In this document: piece by piece, positions 1 through 7,237 of the stretch
How positions within the stretch are numbered: position 1 is the stretch's first letter
Layout of the letters: each line of letters starts with the position of its first letter
From: Brevibacillus formosus
Lineage (GTDB): Bacteria; Bacillota; Bacilli; Brevibacillales; Brevibacillaceae
Direction of reading: 5' to 3'
Assembly: GCF_003013405.1 (NCBI RefSeq)
Contig: NZ_PXZL01000031.1
Span: 1-64,000 of the forward strand
DNA: 64,000 nt
Notes under the pieces: model-generated
The model's input: only the letters and a program-made list of their open reading frames with translations
Databases searched by the model: none
What the model was told of the DNA's origin: nothing
Position numbers and translations under genes: made by a program

Positions 1-82
1 GAAATATTCTTCTCTGTCGTGACTGATTACATTATTCAATCTGTTAAGGCATTTAAAACCCGTTTAAAACGGAAAGCTCGTA

Positions 83-287
83 GAGGAAACAGGAGAAAAA
101 AGCGAAGATCTTAGGGACACCGACCGAGGCGCAATGAAAAAAAGAGAAACAAGCCCTTAGCGTCCACCTCTGAGATACCTCACTGAATGGACGACTTTGG
201 ACGCGGGTTTCGCTTTTTTTCATGGAGCCGGGCAGTCAATCCCACAGGGGGTGGCCCTAGAAGCTGAGCGTTTTCTCCTGTTTCCTC
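83..287. ncRNA. Long imperfect hairpin, candidate structured RNA (6S-like shape)
   Basis: Bases 83-99 and 271-287 are perfect reverse complements (17 bp). Nested inside are a shorter helix (about 112-121 with 250-259), a 17-bp helix with one mismatch (134-150 with 207-223) and a 7-bp helix (160-166 with 198-204). The result is one rod of about 205 nt with internal bubbles and a terminal loop. Size and shape recall 6S RNA, the RNA polymerase-binding regulator, but no conserved primary sequence was recognised. No protein reading frame with a ribosome site lies here. Strand is undecided, since the rod folds on both strands; the following gene is on the plus strand. It could also be a different cis- or trans-acting RNA. 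Confidence 0.45.
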
Positions 288-400
288 CCCACCACGACAG
301 CCCGACCAACGCATGCTTTTAAAAGGTTGCCTAGTTAAAGTTTAACCTAAAGAAATAGTTGCCACGGAAAGAAAAACATCGTATAGTTTTCATGTGATAA

Positions 401-416
401 ATTTCGTACACGAAAT
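401..416. promoter_or_regulatory. Probable MarR operator palindrome
   Basis: Two 7-bp arms, ATTTCGT and ACGAAAT, are separated by 2 bp just upstream of the ribosome site of the marR-type gene at 440. A second palindrome with 6-bp arms around one central base lies at 334-346 (GTTAAA-G-TTTAAC). MarR proteins usually bind such inverted repeats in their own promoter, so autoregulation of the efflux operon is inferred from position. Confidence 0.45.
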
Positions 417-439
417 ATTACTTAAGAAAGGAGTGCGCT

Positions 440-868
440 ATGAATAAATCACTGCATATTCGGGACTTGTTAAAACGGTTGAACAAGACATTTGGAACAA
501 TGGCCACAAAAGAACTGTCCCAATATGGTGTGACTGTCCCGCAGCTAATGGTCATTCGAGAAATACATCCTGATCCCAAAACGATCGGTCAGATAAGCAA
601 AGCCGTGGACTTATCGTACAGCACCGTTTCTGGCATCATTGATCGTTTGGAACGTGAACAACTCGTAGAACGTGTACGTGATGAGAATGACCGGCGTGTT
701 GTCTGGATTCGTAAAACACCGAAGATTTCCGAGCTGTTCGCAAAGGTTGATTTTTTCTCAGAGAACTTTTACAAGCGTATTTTCCATGGATTTTCCGATG
801 AGGATTTAGACATCATTATTCAGTCGATGGAAACATTGATTGCGAAACTAGAAGAACGAGAAAGTTGA
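440..868 (+). CDS. MarR-family transcriptional regulator
   Basis: A 142-residue winged-helix repressor of MarR size. The recognition-helix region (about residues 50-75, with LSYSTVSGIIDRLE) is followed by the basic wing DENDRRVV, both typical of the family. The start has an AAGAAAGGAG ribosome site. It is the first gene of a tight operon: the next gene starts 9 bp after its stop and encodes an efflux adaptor. In such operons the MarR protein normally represses the pump and releases DNA on binding a phenolic or drug-like ligand. The ligand cannot be read from the sequence. Palindromes at 334-346 and 401-416 are the likely binding sites. Confidence 0.9.
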   Translation: MNKSLHIRDLLKRLNKTFGTMATKELSQYGVTVPQLMVIREIHPDPKTIGQISKAVDLSYSTVSGIIDRLEREQLVERVRDENDRRVVWIRKTPKISELFAKVDFFSENFYKRIFHGFSDEDLDIIIQSMETLIAKLEERES

Positions 869-877
869 GGAGAAACC

Positions 878-1537
878 ATGAAGCGAAAACTGGTTTTGTA
901 TGTCATTTTGCTCCTGTTCGTGGCAGGTGGTGGAGGAATCGGTTACTACTATTGGTATCAAGGTGCACATTATGTGACCACACAAGATGCCCGGATTACG
1001 GGAGACATTTATCGCGTCATGCCGAAAATGACAGGCAAATTGACCGGACTCGCTGTCAAAGAAGGCGACACCGTTATAGCGGATCAAATCGTAGGGCAGC
1101 AAGATACAACCAACGTAGCAACAACGATGCTGGAAAACAGCGTGTTGCGTTCCCCCATTACAGGGACGGTAATTAAAACGCAGGCAAAAGAGGGAGAGAT
1201 TGTTTCGACAGGGCAATCGGTAGCTCTCGTGATTGACGAAAGCAAATTGTACATCTCCGCCAATTTGGAAGAGACTGAAATCGAACGGTTGAAACTCGGC
1301 CAAAAAGTCGATTTTACGGTTGACGCTTACCCAGGTAAGAAATTGGGCGGTCATTTGATTGAGATCGGAAAGGCGACGAATTCTACATTTTCCTTGATGC
1401 CAGCGACCAACACGAGTGGGAACTTCACCAAGGTAACCCAGCGTATCCCGATCAAAATCGCCATAGATGACACAGCAGGCCTGGACCTCGTAGCCGGATT
1501 GAACGCCGAGATCAAAGTGCACGTGAAGGAGATGTAA
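878..1537 (+). CDS. HlyD/EmrA-type membrane-fusion protein, hairpin-less short form
   Basis: A 219-residue protein with one N-terminal membrane anchor (about residues 5-25) and the QDARITGDI segment typical of EmrA-like adaptors. The two lipoyl half-motifs (VKEGDTVIADQIVG and LRSPITGTVI) are followed by a beta-barrel domain. The usual long coiled-coil hairpin between the lipoyl halves is nearly absent, leaving only about 15 residues, so the protein is much shorter than EmrA (about 390). The start has a GGAG site after the marR stop. It lies in an operon with a second, full adaptor and an EmrB-like pump, suggesting it links pump and envelope or pairs with the second adaptor. Confidence 0.8.
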   Translation: MKRKLVLYVILLLFVAGGGGIGYYYWYQGAHYVTTQDARITGDIYRVMPKMTGKLTGLAVKEGDTVIADQIVGQQDTTNVATTMLENSVLRSPITGTVIKTQAKEGEIVSTGQSVALVIDESKLYISANLEETEIERLKLGQKVDFTVDAYPGKKLGGHLIEIGKATNSTFSLMPATNTSGNFTKVTQRIPIKIAIDDTAGLDLVAGLNAEIKVHVKEM

Positions 1538-1543
1538 TCAAGC

Positions 1544-2773
1544 ATGAAAAAAACAACACAATGGAAAACAATCGCTGCAGTCATGGCGGCCGTTTCGCTT
1601 ATTGCGGCGGGCTGTAGTGAGACATCTTCTGCATCGCAAACGAGCGAGAATGTCCCTGTCGTGAAGACGTGGAAGGTGACCTCTGCCTCTACGGGTGTCA
1701 TTGCCAGTGGTAAGGTGGCGGCATCTGAGGAGATCCAAGTCGTTTCTAAAGTATCTGGAAAAGCAGCGAGCGTGAATGTAAAAGAAGGCGCAGTCGTCAA
1801 GCAAGGAGATGTACTGGTCACACTGGAGGCGGCCGATTTTCAGCAGCAAATCAATCAGGCACAGGCAGCCATTGCAGGCGCTCAAGCAAAGCTGAGAGAT
1901 ACGAAAGCAGGTGCACGCAATGAGCAGCTGACACAGCTTGGAAGTATTGTCACTCAGGCAGAAGCCAGCCTGAAGGTGGTCGAGAGCAACTACAATCGGA
2001 TGAAAGCTCTGTTTGATGCAGGCGCATTGTCCCAAGCTGAGCTGGAGAAATCTTCTCTGGAATTGGAAAAGGCGCGCACAGGTCTTGAACAGGCGCAAGC
2101 CCAATACGATCTGGCAAAAGCAGGCCCAACGGCCGACACGGTAGCGGCTCTGCAAGCAGAAGTAAGCCGTTTGGGCTCCAATCTGGAGCTGGCAAAAAGC
2201 AATTATGACAATACCATTATTCGTGCGCCAATCACAGGTATCGTCGCCAAGCGCTCGGTTGACCCGGGAGAAATGGCAGCAGCGGGGACACCTCTCATGG
2301 TGCTAGTGAATATGGCAGATGTTAAAGTAGAAGCAAGCGTACCGGAAAACCAAATCAACCAAGTTAAGGTTGGCTCTACTGTTGATGTGAAGGTAGGCAG
2401 TCTGGGTGGGAAGGTGCTGAAAGGTACCGTTGAGTTTGTTTCTCCGATTTCGGATACCAACAGCAGTTCGTTCCCAGTCAAAGTGAAGGTAAATAATCAG
2501 GACGGTTTGCTGCGCGCAGGTATGGTAGCAGAGGTCATGCTCCAAGGCCAGGCAACAGCAGGAACAAAATTACCGACGTCAGCCGTGCTGGAAAAGGACA
2601 GCAAGCATTACGTCTATACTGTAGACGACAACGTTGTACATCAGGTGGAAGTTGCCGTAGAGAATGCAAGCGGCGACTGGACAACTGTCACGAATGGCGT
2701 CAAAGACAATGATCAAATTGTGCTGAACCCGACAGACAAACTGTCCGAGGGCAGCAAGGTGATCGCAAACTAA
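1544..2773 (+). CDS. Efflux periplasmic-adaptor lipoprotein (RND/HlyD family)
   Basis: A 409-residue adaptor with a lipobox (LIAAGC, Cys24), so it is probably a lipoprotein on the outer face of the membrane. Order: lipoyl half (about 60-95), a long Ala/Gln/Glu-rich coiled-coil hairpin (about 100-215), second lipoyl half (APITGIVAKRSVDPGEMA), then beta-barrel and membrane-proximal domains. It is the second adaptor in the operon and supplies the hairpin that the first one lacks. It starts 6 bp after the preceding stop and is followed by the MFS pump 15 bp later. RND-type adaptors more often pair with RND or MacB pumps, so pairing with an MFS pump is unusual. Confidence 0.85.
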   Translation: MKKTTQWKTIAAVMAAVSLIAAGCSETSSASQTSENVPVVKTWKVTSASTGVIASGKVAASEEIQVVSKVSGKAASVNVKEGAVVKQGDVLVTLEAADFQQQINQAQAAIAGAQAKLRDTKAGARNEQLTQLGSIVTQAEASLKVVESNYNRMKALFDAGALSQAELEKSSLELEKARTGLEQAQAQYDLAKAGPTADTVAALQAEVSRLGSNLELAKSNYDNTIIRAPITGIVAKRSVDPGEMAAAGTPLMVLVNMADVKVEASVPENQINQVKVGSTVDVKVGSLGGKVLKGTVEFVSPISDTNSSSFPVKVKVNNQDGLLRAGMVAEVMLQGQATAGTKLPTSAVLEKDSKHYVYTVDDNVVHQVEVAVENASGDWTTVTNGVKDNDQIVLNPTDKLSEGSKVIAN

Positions 2774-2788
2774 CGGGGGTGTTGACAC

Positions 2789-4363
2789 ATGGCGGAAGCG
2801 GTGGCACACCGAGAGGAGAAAAGCGGAAACGGCGGCATGTGGCTGTCTCTTGTCGCCATCCTCTCAGGAACCTTCGTTGCGATTCTGAACAATAGCTTGA
2901 TTAACGTTGCCCTGCCTGCCATGGTCAATATTTTTGGTTCAACTACTGAGACCATGCAGTGGGTATTGACCGGATATATGCTGGCAAACGCCGTCATGAT
3001 TCCTATGAGCGGCTCGTTGTCCGCAAAATTCGGGGCGAAAAAAATATTTGTACTCTCCTTATCCGCATTTACTTTTTCGTCCATCCTTTGCGCCTTGGCG
3101 TGGAGTGACTCTTCGCTGATTGCCTTCCGTGTCGTGCAAGGTGTCAGCGGGGGGATGATTATGCCAATCGGGATGTCGATGATTTACATGATCGTTCCGC
3201 GTGAAAAAATCGGAATGGCTTTGGGGATATTCGGGATTGCTTCCATGACAGCCCCTGCGTTGGGTCCGACATTGGGTGGGTATCTCATCGAATTTTTAAA
3301 CTGGCAATTCCTTTTTCTGGTTGGTGTACCCTTTGGTATTTTTGCGGTGATCATGAGTATCGTTCTGCTCAAGGAAACGCCGAAAAAGCCAGAGCTGAAG
3401 TTCGACTTTTTGGGAGCATTTCTTGCCATCGTCGGTTTCGGTACGCTGCTGCTCGCCTTAAGTAAAGGGCAAGCAGAGGGCTGGACCTCCTTTTTCATCG
3501 TCAGTCTGTTTTTCATTGCGGTAATGAGCTTGATCCTGTTTGTTTGGGTCGAGCTGGGCAAAGAAAGTCCGTTGCTCGATTTGCGGCTTTTGAAGATTCC
3601 TACCTTCACCATCAGCATTTTCACTTCCGGCTTCGTCATGATGGGGATGATGGGCGGTATCTTCCTGATGCCGATTTTCCTCCAAAACATTCAGGGCTTA
3701 ACGGCGATGGAGTCAGGAATCCTGCTGATGCCGCAATCAATTGCCATGGCGATCATGATGCCAATCAGCGGAAAGCTGATGGATAAATACGGGATCGGTC
3801 CGATTGGATTGATCGGCTTGACCATCATGAGCGTCACGACGTATGAGCTGCACAATCTATCTGCTGACAGCATGCACTCGTGGATTGATATGATCTTGAC
3901 CATTCGCGGGATTGGAATCGGATTGTGCATGATGACGCTGTCTACTGTAGGGATGAACGCCGTTCCGCGTGCAAGTGTGGGGGATGCTTCTCCGCTGTCC
4001 AACGTATTGCGTCAGGTCATGAGCTCGTTTGCCATTGCGATTTTGACCGTGATCATGCAGGCGCGTCAAAATTTCCACATGGCTTCCATCTCTGAAAACT
4101 TGAATACGGATATGGCGATGCAGTTTATCAGTGGTATTTCAGGAATGTATGGGCAAGTAGGGGTAGATGCGGCGAGCGCGTCAGGGGGAGCCAGCGCGAT
4201 TTTGTATGGAATGATGGCAAAAGAATCGTTGGTCCAAGGTATCGGGGATACTTTCCTCGTCTCCGTTATCCCTATTGTTCTCTCGATTCCACTTCTGTAC
4301 TTCCTGCATAAAAAGCCGAAAAAAACGCAACAGGTGCCAGCAACCGAGAAGGCAACAGCCTAA
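2789..4363 (+). CDS. DHA2-family 14-TM multidrug:H+ antiporter (EmrB/QacA type)
   Basis: A 524-residue, strongly hydrophobic protein with the 14-TM layout of DHA2 major facilitator transporters. The first TM carries the NNSLINVALP signature (usually LDxTIVNVALP), and PALGPTLGGYL is the antiporter motif C of drug exporters. It is the last gene of the marR-adaptor-adaptor-pump operon and is followed by a rho-independent terminator at 4369. It probably exports hydrophobic drugs, uncouplers or an endogenous metabolite, using proton motive force. The usual acidic residue in TM1 is replaced by asparagine (NN), which may change coupling or substrate. The substrate is unknown. Confidence 0.9.
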   Translation: MAEAVAHREEKSGNGGMWLSLVAILSGTFVAILNNSLINVALPAMVNIFGSTTETMQWVLTGYMLANAVMIPMSGSLSAKFGAKKIFVLSLSAFTFSSILCALAWSDSSLIAFRVVQGVSGGMIMPIGMSMIYMIVPREKIGMALGIFGIASMTAPALGPTLGGYLIEFLNWQFLFLVGVPFGIFAVIMSIVLLKETPKKPELKFDFLGAFLAIVGFGTLLLALSKGQAEGWTSFFIVSLFFIAVMSLILFVWVELGKESPLLDLRLLKIPTFTISIFTSGFVMMGMMGGIFLMPIFLQNIQGLTAMESGILLMPQSIAMAIMMPISGKLMDKYGIGPIGLIGLTIMSVTTYELHNLSADSMHSWIDMILTIRGIGIGLCMMTLSTVGMNAVPRASVGDASPLSNVLRQVMSSFAIAILTVIMQARQNFHMASISENLNTDMAMQFISGISGMYGQVGVDAASASGGASAILYGMMAKESLVQGIGDTFLVSVIPIVLSIPLLYFLHKKPKKTQQVPATEKATA

Positions 4364-4368
4364 TAGCA

Positions 4369-4420
4369 AGGGGCAAATTCCGCAAGTCTTATTGAAGACT
4401 TCATTGGAATTGCCCCTTTT
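4369..4420 (+). terminator. Rho-independent terminator of the efflux operon
   Basis: GGGGCAAATTCC pairs with GGAATTGCCCC around an inner AAGTCTT/AAGACTT hairpin and is followed by TTTT. It lies 6 bp after the pump gene and before the convergent small gene, and may serve both directions. Confidence 0.8.
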
Positions 4421-4425
4421 GTCTG

Positions 4426-4566
4426 TCAGGACATCATTTTAAATAACCAGTACAAAATCCGTCCTGCAATGTAGCCAAGCAGAATCGTCCAGCCAATCTT
4501 CGCCCAAATACTCAGTCCCTTGACGAATTCACGCAAGCTTTTTCGGTTCTCCGGTTGCTTGTTCAA
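4426..4566 (-). CDS. Small membrane protein overlapping the EamA gene
   Basis: A 46-residue reading frame from a TTG start (AAAGGAG, 9-nt spacer) beginning NKQPENRKSLREF, with one hydrophobic span (WAKIGWTILLGYIAGRILYWLF). An ATG 45 bp further upstream has no ribosome site. Its first 38 bp overlap the 3' end of the EamA exporter gene in another frame, so translation may be coupled. No family was recognised. It might assist the exporter or simply be a co-transcribed membrane peptide. Confidence 0.55.
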   Translation of the reverse strand: MNKQPENRKSLREFVKGLSIWAKIGWTILLGYIAGRILYWLFKMMS

Positions 4567-5473
4567 TGGAGGACACTCCTTTAGCAGGTTGGTTAAAACG
4601 AATGAACACATAAATGCCGGAGATAATGATCAAGCCGCCGATCCATTGCGGAGGCGTTACCACTTCACCCAAGATGAAGTAAGCGAGAATCGCAGTCCCG
4701 ATCGGTTCTCCCAATATCCCCATGGATATCGTCGTCGTATTGAGCCACTTAATGATCCAATTAAAAATAGAATGTCCAAGCAAGGTCGGGAACAGGGCGA
4801 GACAGAAGAACCAGCCCCAATCGGCCGCAGGGTAACCGATGAGTGAATATCCGAGAGCCAGGTCATAGGCGACCAGAATCACGCTGGTGGCCGTATAGAC
4901 GACGAGTGTATAGGCAAAGGAGGACATATGCTGGCGAACGTACTGCCCGACCAGCCAGTAGCCCGTCACGGTGACAGCTCCCATCAATGCGAGGAAATCA
5001 CCCCACAGAGCCATGCCGCCTACTTGAAAATCTCCCCAGCCAATCACGAAGCTGCCTGCAATCGCCAGCAAGCCGCCGGATAGAGCCAGAAATCGAACTT
5101 TTTCTCCAAAAAAGAAATAACCTCCAATGAAGGCAAATAATGGCTGCAACGTAACGAGCACAGTCGAACTGGCTACAGATGTGTAGTTCAGCGATTCAAA
5201 CCACAACAGAAAGTGGCTTGCTAAAAAGGCTCCGGATAAAAGACAGAGTAGCCACACTTTTTTGGACATTTTTCCAATCTCTGCAAGGGCACCACGATTC
5301 CAGAATAAAAAAGGAAGCGTTAAGAGAACGGAAAAAATCAGGCGATACGTAGCAATAATCGGAGCAGGCGCATCCGATAGCTTTACAAAGATCGCAGAAG
5401 AGGAAATGGCGATTACCCCGATTAAGAGAGCCAAATACGGGGGGAATAACGGTTTTTCTAAAGATTGATTCAT
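4529..5473 (-). CDS. EamA/DMT-family transporter (10-TM)
   Basis: A 314-residue protein with two tandem EamA repeats of five membrane segments each. The first repeat runs from about LALLIGVIAISSSAIFVKL; the second starts near MALWGDFLALMGAVTVTGYWL and contains the glycine-rich GEPIGTAILAYFILGE signature. Drug/metabolite transporters of this type usually export small metabolites or amino acids; the substrate is unknown. The gene runs away from the amidase gene at 5604. Its 3' end overlaps the small membrane gene at 4426-4566, with which it is probably co-transcribed. Confidence 0.9.
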   Translation of the reverse strand: MNQSLEKPLFPPYLALLIGVIAISSSAIFVKLSDAPAPIIATYRLIFSVLLTLPFLFWNRGALAEIGKMSKKVWLLCLLSGAFLASHFLLWFESLNYTSVASSTVLVTLQPLFAFIGGYFFFGEKVRFLALSGGLLAIAGSFVIGWGDFQVGGMALWGDFLALMGAVTVTGYWLVGQYVRQHMSSFAYTLVVYTATSVILVAYDLALGYSLIGYPAADWGWFFCLALFPTLLGHSIFNWIIKWLNTTTISMGILGEPIGTAILAYFILGEVVTPPQWIGGLIIISGIYVFIRFNQPAKGVSSIEQATGEPKKLA

Positions 5474-5603
5474 CAGTACACCTTCTTATGCGGGTAAGGT
5501 CATGGTTCATTATTGTAATTGTACAGTTGGATTAAAAAATTCACAATGTTATGTGTACCTCGCAGCTTGAAAGGTTTCTTTTCAATCCGGTTATCCTACT
5601 GGC

Positions 5604-6344
5604 ATGAGAAACTTACATGCTATTTTCCGTATCGCTTTCATGCTTATCCTCATCTGTATCCCGACACGGAGCGAGGCATTGCCGCTCACGCCCTTTCATA
5701 TTTTGATTGATGTTGGACATGGAGGTGTAGATTCGGGAACATCTTTTGGGGATTTGTACGAAAAAGACATCAATCTGCAAATTGCCAAAAGACTGTATCA
5801 ACAATTGACAGCAGCGGGATACACCGTGGCTTTGAATCGGAACAAGGATGTTGCCCTGAGTGATGACAATCGTTGGTTGGACAACCGATCGCGGCATATA
5901 CGAGACTTGGCACAGCGCAAAAACTTGGCAAAAGAAATCGGCCCGCAGATGATGCTCAGCTTGCATGTAAACTGGTCACCCAGTCCTCGGCGCAGGGGAG
6001 CGATTATTTTGCATCAAAATACAGAAGAGAGCTACCTGTTGGCAGAGCTGCTGCAAAACTCGCTGAACAAGCTTACAGGAACAAACGAAAAGCCAGTCAG
6101 GGGCAAGACGTACTATATGCTCCGTCATAACTACTGTCCGTCTGTCATCGTAGAGATGGGGTTTATCAGCAACGCGCAGGACCGCGAAATGTTAACGAAT
6201 CCCAAAGCACAAGAAAAAATCGCTCAGGCCATTACAGAGGCAGTGAGCGAATACGTAAAGCTGTCGGGAAGCAAGAAAACGGAGACGAGCGTTGAGGAGA
6301 GCTGGTGGCGAAAATTAATGAGCAGTTTGCTGGATAAGCTTTGA
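5604..6344 (+). CDS. N-acetylmuramoyl-L-alanine amidase (Amidase_3)
   Basis: A 246-residue zinc amidase that cleaves the bond between MurNAc and L-Ala in peptidoglycan. A hydrophobic signal peptide (about residues 1-25) is followed directly by the catalytic domain. Zinc ligands are visible as His39 (DVGHGG), Glu53 (YEKDIN) and the His of SLHVNWS, and the catalytic Glu lies in VEMGF near the C-terminus. There are no cell-wall binding repeats. The size is near that of CwlD, the spore-cortex amidase, but similarity is too limited to assign that role. The ribosome site is weak. The last 30 bp overlap the convergent deacetylase gene. Confidence 0.85.
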   Translation: MRNLHAIFRIAFMLILICIPTRSEALPLTPFHILIDVGHGGVDSGTSFGDLYEKDINLQIAKRLYQQLTAAGYTVALNRNKDVALSDDNRWLDNRSRHIRDLAQRKNLAKEIGPQMMLSLHVNWSPSPRRRGAIILHQNTEESYLLAELLQNSLNKLTGTNEKPVRGKTYYMLRHNYCPSVIVEMGFISNAQDREMLTNPKAQEKIAQAITEAVSEYVKLSGSKKTETSVEESWWRKLMSSLLDKL

Positions 6345-7097
6345 AATGGTTACAAATTCGGCCTCCTTCTGAATTCGCGGGATGTACTGGCGCAGAACGG
6401 AGGCTGTTTTCTTGCCAGGGGGTCCGACATGGCCAATCGCGATACATATGGGATGGTTTCCGATTCTTTGGCAGATTTTTTCCATTTGCTTGGTAATATG
6501 GGGGACCGTATAGATATCATCCAGAAAATATAGATTTTCTGCAAAAGGCACGCCCATTTCAGCTGCAACCTTTCCTGCAACGCTCTTGTCGGTCGTTTTG
6601 CTGTCCAAATAGATCAGCCCGCGTTCTTTGACCACTTTCATAATGATGCGCATGATCCGCTCATCAGCCGTTATTTTTGAGCCCATATGATTGTTCATGC
6701 CAATCGCGTGAGGCACATCGTCAATCGCTTTCTCGACGCGACTGCGAATTTCTTCGTCGGACAGATCAGCGGTAATGGCACCAGGACCAAGCCAGGAGCG
6801 TTTTCCTTTCATCGGCTCCATCGGCATATGCAAGATGACATCATGACCTTTTTGATAGGCGAGCTCGGCATCCTTCTTTGTACTTGGCAGAAACGGCATG
6901 ACGGCGATAGTCAGAGGGACGGGCATCGATAAAATTTCCTCTGTCCCTTGCATGTTGTTTCCGAAATCATCGATGACAAATGCGATCGCCTTTTTTCCAG
7001 CGGGTTTGTGCTCCCCACTAGGGTTGGCCGTCGCTGGCAACGAGCCAAAGGATAGTAATAAGGCGAGCAAGAGAGGCAGCGATTTCCTCCAATTCAT
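6315..7097 (-). CDS. Divergent polysaccharide deacetylase family protein (YibQ-like)
   Basis: A 260-residue secreted protein: signal peptide (LLLALLLSFGSLPATANP), then a deacetylase-like barrel starting AIAFVIDDFGNNM. The family-typical landmarks are IDDFG, HMPMEP, MNNHMGS and the C-terminal AIGHVGPP. These correspond to the metal and catalytic residues of divergent polysaccharide deacetylases (DUF610/YibQ). The substrate is not established; a cell-wall or surface glycan is plausible since the convergent neighbour is a wall amidase. The 3' ends of the two genes overlap by 30 bp with no terminator between them. Confidence 0.85.
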   Translation of the reverse strand: MNWRKSLPLLLALLLSFGSLPATANPSGEHKPAGKKAIAFVIDDFGNNMQGTEEILSMPVPLTIAVMPFLPSTKKDAELAYQKGHDVILHMPMEPMKGKRSWLGPGAITADLSDEEIRSRVEKAIDDVPHAIGMNNHMGSKITADERIMRIIMKVVKERGLIYLDSKTTDKSVAGKVAAEMGVPFAENLYFLDDIYTVPHITKQMEKICQRIGNHPICIAIGHVGPPGKKTASVLRQYIPRIQKEAEFVTISKLIQQTAH

Positions 7098-7237
7098 CGA
7101 AACACCTTCCTTGTCTATTTTTTCATAGTCTGTTCAATCACCTTGTGCTTTACCCGCCATATCTACGGCTTGGCTTTGATGTTTGCCCTATGTTACGATT
7201 AAAGATAGTAGTTTTGTAACGAGAGGGGTCGAATTCC

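Noticed and set aside
848-1522. Long minus-strand open frame opposite the efflux adaptor gene
   Set aside because: It mirrors a clear adaptor gene, has no ribosome site or family, and its cysteine- and histidine-rich text is typical of antisense frames.
5604-6344. Assignment of the amidase as CwlD
   Set aside because: The size is similar, but sequence landmarks beyond the shared Amidase_3 catalytic motifs are not convincing, so no symbol was given.
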